From contig NZ_JAPHPW010000007.1 of NCBI RefSeq assembly GCF_026241515.1, forward strand, positions 62,001 to 126,000: a stretch of DNA of 64,000 nt, read 5' to 3'. A model generated the notes under the pieces. That model made no database searches and was not told where the DNA came from. It worked only from the letters and a program-made list of their open reading frames with translations. Of the stretch, positions 26,343-33,862 are shown in pieces (the stretch's first letter is position 1; each line of letters begins with the position of its first letter). The DNA comes from Vibrio sp. 14G-20. Lineage in GTDB: Bacteria; Pseudomonadota; Gammaproteobacteria; Enterobacterales; Vibrionaceae. Made by a program: the position numbers and the translations under genes.

Positions 26343-26427
26343 AACACCTTGCAAAGACACAAAGAACAATCGTTAGGGCGTATATCGAAACGCCCTAACA
26401 AACAAGAATTTACATAGGTAACTCATC

Positions 26428-27651
26428 ATGAAACAAGAAGCCATCCATCAAGAAACTGTCCATAAAGAAAAGATCCCATTCCAAGTTTGGATACTGACAC
26501 TCGCGGCTTTTGCCATTGGCACCGCTGAATTTGTTATCGCAGGCATCCTTCCGCAAATTGCGACCTCCCTTTCGATCACCGAAGGTCAAGCCGGATACCT
26601 AATCAGTGCCTATGCGTTAGCTATCGTTATCGGCGGACCAATCTTAACCATCTACCTTGCACGCTTTAACAAGAAGATGGTGCTGATTGGCTTAATGGCA
26701 CTGTTCATCATCGGTAACGTGTTGTCGGCCTTAGCACCAAGCTATCCACTTCTACTCGCGAGCCGTGTTATCGCAGGCTTAGTGCAAGGTCCTTTCTATG
26801 GCATCGGTGCCGTTGTCGCAACCAACTTAGTATCTGAAAAAATGGCAGGTCGCGCCGTTGGTCAAATGTTCGCAGGGTTAACGCTCGCAAACGTTCTTGG
26901 CGTTCCCGCTGGTACATGGATTAGCTTGCAGTTCGGTTGGCACACCACCTTCTTTACCGTGGCTGCACTTGGCACTATCGCAATGATTTCTATCCTAACG
27001 TCAATCAAATCAAGCGGTCATAGCGAAGCGAAAGACATCAAGACTCAACTAATGGCATTTAGAAATCCAATGCTACTGATCAGCTTGGCGATCACCGCTT
27101 TTGCTTGGTCTGGGTTTATGACGCTTTACGGCTACCTTGCACCTATTGCCATGCACATCACGGGCTACGGTCAAGACTCAGTCACTTGGATCTTAGTGAT
27201 TGTCGGTGTGGGCTTAATCATAGGTAACACATTAGGCGGCCGCTCTTCAGATAAAGATTTAGGCAAAGCTTCCATGTTTTGGGCTGTCGCGATGATCGCT
27301 TCATTAGTTGTGGTTGGCCTTGTAATAGACAACAAAATCCTCTTCGTTGCAGCTGCATTTGTCTTTGGTATTGCATCATTTGCGAACGTTCCTGCCATGC
27401 AGCTTCGAGTAATGAACCACGGTGGCGAAGGCCAAGAACTCGCAGCAACCGCCAATATTTCAGCATTCAACTTGGCTAATGCCTTTGGTGGATTCCTTGG
27501 CGGAATGGTACTCGACAGCCAACTAGGCGCAGGAATGATTCCATTCGCAGCCGTTTTTGTCCCTGTTATTGGTTTGCTGCTTATTGCGAAAGCCAACAAA
27601 GCTGAAAAACCACAGAGCAACTCGATCTTCAGCCCAGCGGAAAGTAAATAA
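26428..27651 (+). CDS. MFS drug/solute exporter (DHA1, AraJ/YdhP-like)
   Basis: A 407-residue, twelve-span inner-membrane transporter. The opening ILTLAAFAIGTAEFVIAGILPQIA is the hallmark of the AraJ/YdhP/Bcr-type DHA1 exporters. The loop between spans 2 and 3 is LARFNKKMVLIG, and the fifth-span antiporter motif is GLTLANVLGVPAGTWI. It probably exports a toxic or aromatic compound using the proton gradient. It sits between the SDR and the old yellow enzyme gene, with short gaps of 85 and 60 bases, so the three are likely co-transcribed under the LysR regulator. Confidence 0.9.
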   Translation: MKQEAIHQETVHKEKIPFQVWILTLAAFAIGTAEFVIAGILPQIATSLSITEGQAGYLISAYALAIVIGGPILTIYLARFNKKMVLIGLMALFIIGNVLSALAPSYPLLLASRVIAGLVQGPFYGIGAVVATNLVSEKMAGRAVGQMFAGLTLANVLGVPAGTWISLQFGWHTTFFTVAALGTIAMISILTSIKSSGHSEAKDIKTQLMAFRNPMLLISLAITAFAWSGFMTLYGYLAPIAMHITGYGQDSVTWILVIVGVGLIIGNTLGGRSSDKDLGKASMFWAVAMIASLVVVGLVIDNKILFVAAAFVFGIASFANVPAMQLRVMNHGGEGQELAATANISAFNLANAFGGFLGGMVLDSQLGAGMIPFAAVFVPVIGLLLIAKANKAEKPQSNSIFSPAESK

Positions 27652-27711
27652 TTCTGCTTATAGCTAAAACCAAAACCATTAAGACCACATGATTCCAACA
27701 AGGTAGATACC

Positions 27712-28800
27712 ATGAACAAATTATTCGAAACATCAGAACTCAAAGGCCTAGAACTGCAAAACCGTGTCGTGATGGCACCAATGACACGCGCTCGTACTAG
27801 CCAACCTGGCAATGTGCCAAACGATATGATGGCGACCTACTACCAGCAACGCGCCAGTGCGGGGCTAATCATCACCGAAGCAACGCAAATATCAGATGAC
27901 TCTCAAGGCTACTCATTCACACCCGGCGTTTATACCGATGCACAAATCGAAGGTTGGAAACCAATAACCACAGCCGCAAAAGAACAAGGCGCTGCGATAT
28001 TCTGCCAGCTATGGCATGTCGGCCGCGTGTCGCACCCTACCTTTCAAAAGGGCGAACTGCCGATTGCACCGTCAGCTTTGGCTCCAGTAGAAACTCAAGT
28101 ATGGATTTCTGATGAGAATGGTAATGGCAACATGGTGGATTGCATCCAGCCAAGGGAGATGAACCAAGCAGACATCGATCGTGTCGTTCAAGATTTTGCG
28201 AACTCAGCGAAGAAAGCCATTGAAGCAGGCTTTAATGGTGTCGAGATCCACGGAGGGAATGGCTACCTCATTGATCAGTTCCTAAGAACCAACTCGAACA
28301 AGCGAACCGACAACTACGGTGGCAGTCGCGAGAACCGACTTCGCTTTTTGATTGAAGTGGTAGATGCCGTCATTGATGCGATCGGCGCGGATAAAGTGGG
28401 CGTGCGTTTAGCCCCATTCATCACCTTCAAAGACATGAACTGCCCAGACATCGTGCCAACGATTTTAGAAGCTTCAAAGGCCCTGCAAGCACGTGATATC
28501 GCTTACCTACACCTATCAGAAGCCGACTGGGATGACGCACCGGTTATCCCTGAAAGCTTCCGAGTCGAGCTAAGAACCTTGTTCTCTAATACCATCATCG
28601 TCGCTGGCAGTTACACACCAGAGCGCGCCGAAGAAGTACTAAACAAAGGCTACGCGGATCTCGTCGCATTTGGTCGCCCATTCGTGGCCAACCCAGACCT
28701 CGTATCACGCCTACAAAACGGCAGCGAACTATCAGAACTTGATGGTGCCACCCTATTCGGCGGCAACGAAAGAGGCTACACCGATTATCCAGCTTTGTAG
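27712..28800 (+). CDS. Old yellow enzyme family ene-reductase (NemA-like)
   Basis: A 362-residue FMN protein that reduces activated C=C bonds of enals, enones, maleimides and nitro compounds with NAD(P)H. It opens LFETSELKGLELQNRVVMAPMTRARTSQ. The active-site pair appears as GVEIHGGNGYLIDQFLRTNSNKRTDNYGGS, with further FMN residues at LWHVGRVSHP and FGRPFVANPDL. Length matches NemA (365). Here the expected His-Asn pair reads HGGN rather than HGAN; both forms exist. It is the last gene of the LysR-linked run and is followed by a hairpin. Confidence 0.93.
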   Translation: MNKLFETSELKGLELQNRVVMAPMTRARTSQPGNVPNDMMATYYQQRASAGLIITEATQISDDSQGYSFTPGVYTDAQIEGWKPITTAAKEQGAAIFCQLWHVGRVSHPTFQKGELPIAPSALAPVETQVWISDENGNGNMVDCIQPREMNQADIDRVVQDFANSAKKAIEAGFNGVEIHGGNGYLIDQFLRTNSNKRTDNYGGSRENRLRFLIEVVDAVIDAIGADKVGVRLAPFITFKDMNCPDIVPTILEASKALQARDIAYLHLSEADWDDAPVIPESFRVELRTLFSNTIIVAGSYTPERAEEVLNKGYADLVAFGRPFVANPDLVSRLQNGSELSELDGATLFGGNERGYTDYPAL

Positions 28801-28850
28801 TGAATTTGGAATTATTAGAACTGCCTAGATTTTCCTTCAGGCAAAAGAAA

Positions 28851-28873
28851 GGCTCGCATGACTAGTGCGAGCC
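28851..28873 (+). terminator. Probable terminator after the ene-reductase gene
   Basis: The perfect stem GGCTCGCA / TGCGAGCC with loop TGACTAG lies 50 bases after the stop. The T-run after it is weak. The remaining bases to 29097 are A/T-rich and I see no gene in them. Confidence 0.6.
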
Positions 28874-29097
28874 TTATGCAGTTTAGGGGGTAAACCACAA
28901 TCTGATATTAATCTGGGACTAATTATTTAACTTATGAGCCATTATGCACTTGTGCGCATTGATATTCTATTTTTAAATGATTCACTGCAATTAATCAATC
29001 GATAAAAGTTAGCGTTTGGTCAATTTAAACCACATAAATAACAGTGATTTAGCGAACAGCGTCTAGAAATCAATCATAAATCCCATATAAATCAGAT

Positions 29098-29964
29098 TTA
29101 TAGACTTCTCATTTGCCAATAACCCTCACCATTGGTTGCGAGCTGACTGTGTAAGTAATCGAGCGTATCAGCTACCTTTCCGGCAATGCCTTGAGGCGGA
29201 TTAAACAGCAACAAACCACTGCCGATGAGTCGGTCATCGCCCTTTGGATCGCGCAGTCGCAACTCCGATTTAATCGGGCTTGGTAGTAAGCCATCTTTCA
29301 CCGCTGTCACGCAGTGGTTCAAAATCAGTGAGCTTTTATCATCGGTGTACAGCGGATACCAGATCAGAGCAGACACTTTCTCCGACTGTTGATATGCCTT
29401 AACCAAGGCATCAATCACCGCAAGATACTCAGCATCGGTTTCATAGGGTGGGTCGATAACAATCAGATGATGATTATCGTGCTTTGCCACATAATCAGGC
29501 AGCGCTTTAAGCCCATCGCCCGCGGTAATGGTGAGCTTACTTGAAACATCCAGATCGCGTTGTAGCTTCTCAATATTGGTTTGAAGTAAGTCGGCTTCGT
29601 CTTGCTGAATATCGGAAAAGTAGAAGCTGTCTTGGCTACGACCTTGTTGATAGGTAATGGCCGCTGAGCCGGGATACAGCGTGATTAGTTGATTAGGATT
29701 GTAGTATTCCAGCACCGACATAAAAGACGCGAATGACTCTGGAAGGTAAGCCTTGTTTCGCCATAAGTACCCAACCCCTTCAGCAAACTCGCCCGCGTGG
29801 TTGCTTGGCGCAGTGGTGAGGTCGTAACACCCTGTCCCTGAGTGTGTGTCGATAACATTGAGACGTGAATGCTGCTGCATTAATGACTGAACCAGAGCAC
29901 TCAATACCGGATGCTTAAGTGCATCACCGTGGTCGCCTACATGACATTGATGTCGATATTCCAT
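29098..29964 (-). CDS. rlmJ: 23S rRNA m6A2030 methyltransferase RlmJ
   Basis: A 288-residue SAM-dependent enzyme that methylates A2030 of 23S rRNA. The family opening YRHQCHVGDHGDALKHPVL is at the N-terminus, the SAM site is VIDTHSGTGCYDL (near residue 40), and the catalytic motif is IDPPYE (near residue 165). The length is near the 280 residues of the E. coli enzyme. It stands alone and reads leftwards. Some substitutions in the opening (Gln for Ser, Asp for Asn) make it a divergent member. Confidence 0.9.
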   Translation of the reverse strand: MEYRHQCHVGDHGDALKHPVLSALVQSLMQQHSRLNVIDTHSGTGCYDLTTAPSNHAGEFAEGVGYLWRNKAYLPESFASFMSVLEYYNPNQLITLYPGSAAITYQQGRSQDSFYFSDIQQDEADLLQTNIEKLQRDLDVSSKLTITAGDGLKALPDYVAKHDNHHLIVIDPPYETDAEYLAVIDALVKAYQQSEKVSALIWYPLYTDDKSSLILNHCVTAVKDGLLPSPIKSELRLRDPKGDDRLIGSGLLLFNPPQGIAGKVADTLDYLHSQLATNGEGYWQMRSL

Positions 29965-30081
29965 TCCCTTGCCTCATTTCTACTGACGTCATATAAACAT
30001 ACTTCATATCCTAAGGGCTTTCCTGTTCAATCTATCGTTTTTTGAAATAGCCTCTCTTTTGACTAACTGTCTGACTCTTAT

Positions 30082-30122
30082 AAAAAATAAAGCCCTTCGT
30101 CTTATTACAAACGAAGAGCTTT
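30082..30122 (-). terminator. Terminator of the secDF2 operon
   Basis: The stem AAAGC-CTTCGT / ACGAAG-GCTTT with a ten-base loop (30089-30122) is followed on the minus strand by ATTTTTTA. It lies about 45 bases after the secF stop. Confidence 0.8.
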
Positions 30123-30165
30123 ACTGACGTTACTTGCTAACTTGTACTACTAGCGAATAAACACT

Positions 30166-31107
30166 CTAAGGGTACTCACCCTCAACTTCTACTGGTGCTT
30201 TTACTTGGTAGTGACAAGGCTGTAAGCCAAGCAATTTAGGTAGGGTAATGCCGACTGATACTGAAGACCACGTACCGCTGACAATGCCGACAACCAATGC
30301 AATTGCGAATCCTTGCAGTGCCGCGCCACCAAGCAACCAAAGCGCTGATACAGTGATTAGCGTAGTGCCTGAAGTCACCATGGTGCGCGAGAAAGTCGCT
30401 TTCACTGATTCGTTAAGCAAGTTATCAGTGTCACCGTTAGGGTTGCCACGCAGCATCTCACGAACACGGTCGGCGATGATGATTGAGTCATTAAGTGAGT
30501 AACCCAATATCGCTAACACCGCCGCTAATACCGTTAGGTTGAACTCGAACTGAGTAAAAGCGAATAAGCCTAAGATAAGTGTCACGTCATAGATGATCGC
30601 GGCAAGTGCACCCAGTGCCAAACGCCATTCAAATCGTACACTCAAGTACAGCATGATCATTAGGAAACACACCAATACTGCCAAGCCGCCTTGGTCAACC
30701 ATGTCTTGGCCCACTTGAGGGCCAACCACGCTGCTGTTAAGTACTTGCACTTGGTCGCTCACCGATGACAAAACATCCACTAGGTTAGGCTGTGGTGAAT
30801 CCGTCAATTGGCTGTAACGCAGTGTCCAGCGGTCTTGTTCTGCCATGCCAACAACTTGCACGTCTTGTTGGAAAGCGGCATCAAGTTTTGTTTTTAAATC
30901 GTCTTTGGTTACTTGGTCAGAAAGCTGAACTTCGGCAACCACACCGCCAGTAAAGTCCAAGCCCCAGTTAAAACCTTTTACTGCCACCAGCATCACAGAG
31001 CTCATGAACAGCACAATAGAAATCACAGACATCACCTTACGAAGGCGAGTCATATTGCTGTCTGAAATATAGCGGTCTGAATTAGTCACTTTTGTTGAAG
31101 TTCTCAT
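30166..31107 (-). CDS. secF: Protein export membrane protein SecF (second copy, SecF2)
   Basis: A 313-residue inner-membrane protein with six spans, the RND-like subunit of the SecDF motor that pulls proteins out of the SecYEG channel using an ion gradient. It shows FNWGLDFTGGVVAEV near residue 45 and the second-half motifs LGYSLNDSIIIADRVREM. Its start lies two bases after the secD stop. Vibrio carries two secDF sets, and the one linked to vemP is the regulated set that works at low sodium. There is no yajC here, which supports this being the second set. Confidence 0.95.
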   Translation of the reverse strand: MRTSTKVTNSDRYISDSNMTRLRKVMSVISIVLFMSSVMLVAVKGFNWGLDFTGGVVAEVQLSDQVTKDDLKTKLDAAFQQDVQVVGMAEQDRWTLRYSQLTDSPQPNLVDVLSSVSDQVQVLNSSVVGPQVGQDMVDQGGLAVLVCFLMIMLYLSVRFEWRLALGALAAIIYDVTLILGLFAFTQFEFNLTVLAAVLAILGYSLNDSIIIADRVREMLRGNPNGDTDNLLNESVKATFSRTMVTSGTTLITVSALWLLGGAALQGFAIALVVGIVSGTWSSVSVGITLPKLLGLQPCHYQVKAPVEVEGEYP

Positions 31108-31109
31108 GC

Positions 31110-32909
31110 TTAAATCCTTACATCGTGGCGTTGGTCACGCCCCCAAGCCAAATTGATGATCGCGCGTGACGCAAAAATACCTGTAAACATACTGGTTAGA
31201 AGACCCAAACCTAGGGTTAATGCGAACCCTTGAATCGGTCCATTACCAATGGTGTACAGAGCCACGGCAACAATCATGGTAGTGACGTTGGCATCGAAGA
31301 TTGAAGAGAACGCGCTATCAAAGCCACGGTCGATGGCACTTGCAAAGCTGCGTCCTTCTTTCATTTTGTCTCGAATACGTTCGAAGATAAGTACGTTGGT
31401 ATCGACCGCCATACCGACCGTTAATACCAAGCCTGCTATGCCTGGTAGTGTTAACACCGCACCCGGAAGCATCGCAATCAAACCAAATAGTGTGGTCATG
31501 TTGACAACCAATGCAGCGTTCGCAACCCAACCAAGGCGGCGATACCATAGCGCCATAAACGTTAGAGTTAGACCAAGGCCAAGCGCCAAAGCAGCAAAGC
31601 CGTTAGTGACGTTTTCAGCACCCAGAGATGGGCCAATGGTGCGCTCTTCAATGATGGTCACTGGCGCAGTCAGTGAACCTGCACGAAGCAATAGAGCCAA
31701 CTCTTGTGCTTCAGCCATGCTGCCAGCACCTGTGATTCTAAAGCGGCTACCCAATTGAGATTGGATGTTCGCCACACTGATCACTTCACTGGTTTTCTCG
31801 CTGTTACCGGCTCTGTCACGGCTGTACTCGCTGTACACGGTTGCCATTGGCTTGCCGATGTTATGACGAGAGAACTCAGACATTTTCTTACCACCCGCTG
31901 AATCCAGCGTGATGTTTACTTCTGCGCTGCCCATCTCACCAATGCCGCTACGAGCATCGATAATGTGTTCGCCGCTCAGAACGGCTTTGCGAGCGACAAC
32001 GACACGGTTGCCATCTGTATCTTTTAGCGTTTGAGTGTTACGAGTTGCGTTGTCGTAAACAGAGTAGAACGCCAATGATGCCGTTGCACCAATCACGTCT
32101 TTCGCGGCTGCTGGGTCTTGTACACCCGGAAGTTCGATACGAATACGGCTTTCACCTTGGCGTTGAATTGAAGCCTCTGTGATGCCTAGCTCTTCAATAC
32201 GGCTTCGCATGATTTGCAGGTTTTGTTGAACCGTTAGGTTGCGTAGCGTTCTTTGTTCATCTTCAGACTGCGTCAGAGTCAGCTTTTTGTCTGAGCTATC
32301 ACGTAACCATTGCGGGAACTCTTCACGGATCAGCTTTTGCGCTTTTTCGAAATCCGCGTCAGTGCGGAAATTAAATTCCACTTGGTTGTTCACCACTTTG
32401 CCGCGGGCATAACGTACTTGGCTGGTGATCTCGTCGACCATAGCTTGCGCTTGTGCGTGGTAAACCGGCTCCATATCCACTTCTAATAAGAACTGCACAC
32501 CACCACGTAAATCAAGGCCTAGCTGAATTGGCGCAAAGCCCATATCAGTCAACCATTTTGGTGCTGCAGGCTCCATCGCTAGAGCAACGGTTGCGTTGTC
32601 AAGAAAGCGCTCATTAAGCACTTCTTTGGCTTTCGCTTGTTGCTCGGCATCTTCTAGGATAACCACTAAACGTTTGTCTTTTTGAAAGGCTGATTTGGCT
32701 TGGATGCCTTCGCTCGCAAGGTATTGAGTTACCTGAGTAGCATCGATAGTTTGCTCAGAACGGTTGCTGATTTGAACCGAAGCGTTCTCGCCATACCAAG
32801 AAGGTAGAGCACTTAGAACCATGATGATGATGGTGGCGATAAGCACCACGTATTTCCACTTTGCGTAGTGGTTGATTTGTTTTCTTGGAATGCGCTTTTT
32901 CACAGTCAA
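31110..32909 (-). CDS. secD: Protein translocase subunit SecD (second copy, SecD2)
   Basis: A 599-residue inner-membrane protein. One N-terminal span (about 17-33) is followed by a large periplasmic region with GLDLRGGVQFLLEVDME near residue 131 and further repeats, then five spans with GLVLTVGMAVDTNVLIFERIRD. It forms the export motor with SecF. The start is TTG at 32909 or GTG at 32903; no ATG precedes the conserved KKRIPRKQ. The weak start and the adjoining mRNA hairpin fit a gene kept low until the export monitor VemP, encoded upstream, stalls. Confidence 0.95.
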   Translation of the reverse strand: MTVKKRIPRKQINHYAKWKYVVLIATIIIMVLSALPSWYGENASVQISNRSEQTIDATQVTQYLASEGIQAKSAFQKDKRLVVILEDAEQQAKAKEVLNERFLDNATVALAMEPAAPKWLTDMGFAPIQLGLDLRGGVQFLLEVDMEPVYHAQAQAMVDEITSQVRYARGKVVNNQVEFNFRTDADFEKAQKLIREEFPQWLRDSSDKKLTLTQSEDEQRTLRNLTVQQNLQIMRSRIEELGITEASIQRQGESRIRIELPGVQDPAAAKDVIGATASLAFYSVYDNATRNTQTLKDTDGNRVVVARKAVLSGEHIIDARSGIGEMGSAEVNITLDSAGGKKMSEFSRHNIGKPMATVYSEYSRDRAGNSEKTSEVISVANIQSQLGSRFRITGAGSMAEAQELALLLRAGSLTAPVTIIEERTIGPSLGAENVTNGFAALALGLGLTLTFMALWYRRLGWVANAALVVNMTTLFGLIAMLPGAVLTLPGIAGLVLTVGMAVDTNVLIFERIRDKMKEGRSFASAIDRGFDSAFSSIFDANVTTMIVAVALYTIGNGPIQGFALTLGLGLLTSMFTGIFASRAIINLAWGRDQRHDVRI

Positions 32910-32922
32910 GATCTCTTCTTTT

Positions 32923-32990
32923 TACCAATCACAGTAAATGTTCGAGCATTTTAACCAGCTAGGGTGACCAGTTATTTACTACGATTGGTA
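32923..32990 (-). promoter_or_regulatory. Translation-control hairpin before secD2
   Basis: On the minus-strand RNA, TACCAATCGTAGTAAAT (32974-32990) pairs over 17 positions, two of them G-U, with ATTTACTGTGATTGGTA (32923-32939). The AAAGAAGAGA ribosome binding site of secD2 begins immediately after the stem. In V. alginolyticus a hairpin of this kind hides the secD2 site until a ribosome stalls on vemP. Here about 160 bases lie between the vemP stop and the stem, and they contain another perfect 8-base stem (33022-33029 with 33071-33078). Confidence 0.7.
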
Positions 32991-33151
32991 TAACTAATGT
33001 TTTGCGAACACGAGCGACGACTAGCGACAACCAGAACAAGCTGATTGAACGGTAGTGATGCTAAAGCTGATGTCGCTATGTTTGTCTTGGTTAACTGGCG
33101 AGCTCAACGGGCACAAGTGACCATCGATACGACCAATTTGGGGTCAAACGA

Positions 33152-33658
33152 TTAGCTAAGAAGTTCTCGGAAATGCGAGTATTGGATGTTGCCCTCTTTC
33201 CACCCCGAAAGCCGGGAGGACGGAGAACTCACAATGCTGGTCCAATGCTGCTTAGTATCCAACATCGGCGTGTTGAAGAGCAGAGAAGCCAGTAATGATG
33301 GGGGAGAGAAGTCGATCAGTAGATGATAAGCAGGCTCAAGGTCGGCCACGCTTTCTTGCTCGTTGCTGAGCATACGTCTAAAGGTTACCGCTTGGAGACT
33401 CGATTCAGTGTCGTGATAATTGGAACTATCACCTAAAGACACAGTGTCAAACTGAACCTGGTCGCATTCCATGTAGCTAGACGGGTTATCCGCAACAGAT
33501 TGTTTACAAAGATTATTCTGCGAAGGCTGCTCTTGAGCGGATTGGATTTGGAATGGCTTAGAAGGGAACGAATAGCCGTTAGAATTCACTAAGCCAAAGC
33601 TCAGTAAAAACAACATTAAAACTAATCGGGTACCTAATTTAAGCAATCTAACATCCAA
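33152..33658 (-). CDS. vemP: VemP-like export-monitoring arrest polypeptide
   Basis: A 168-residue secreted regulatory peptide. The N-terminal 27 residues form a signal sequence (basic, then LVLMLFLLSFGL), and the C-terminus carries SRLSGWKEGNIQY (149-160), closely resembling the arrest segment of Vibrio alginolyticus VemP. VemP stalls its own ribosome unless pulled out by active export machinery. Stalling opens the downstream mRNA so that secDF2 is translated. Its position directly ahead of secDF2 on the same strand supports the call. The middle of the protein is poorly conserved and contains three cysteines. The extreme C-terminal residues (HFRELLS) should be aligned, because they decide arrest strength. 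Confidence 0.78.
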   Translation of the reverse strand: MDVRLLKLGTRLVLMLFLLSFGLVNSNGYSFPSKPFQIQSAQEQPSQNNLCKQSVADNPSSYMECDQVQFDTVSLGDSSNYHDTESSLQAVTFRRMLSNEQESVADLEPAYHLLIDFSPPSLLASLLFNTPMLDTKQHWTSIVSSPSSRLSGWKEGNIQYSHFRELLS

Positions 33659-33813
33659 ACAACATTCTCGTAGATCGCCAATCTACAATACAAATGAAAT
33701 GCTGTCTTGATTTAAAACATTTTTTTAGAAAATGATATGAAGCAACCGATTAAGCGCTCTCGAAATTTAGATTTACATAGATCTAAAAGTACTTAGCGAA
33801 TGGTGGAAACAAG

Positions 33814-33840
33814 AAAGCCAAGCGGTGCTCGCTTGGCTTT
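33814..33840 (-). terminator. Terminator after the M16 protease gene
   Basis: The perfect ten-base stem AAAGCCAAGC / GCTTGGCTTT has a seven-base loop, 22 bases beyond the protease stop on the minus strand. It separates that gene from vemP. Confidence 0.8.
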
Positions 33841-33862
33841 GGGTTAAGTGTTTCTGTTCGCT

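Noticed and set aside
27171-27812. 213-codon minus-strand frame opposite the MFS transporter end
   Set aside because: It is antisense to a well-supported twelve-span transporter and the ene-reductase start, and its translation is low-complexity (Ala, Thr, Pro, Ser).
31249-31758. 169-codon plus-strand frame opposite secD
   Set aside because: Antisense to a highly conserved region of SecD, with composition typical of a reversed membrane protein gene.
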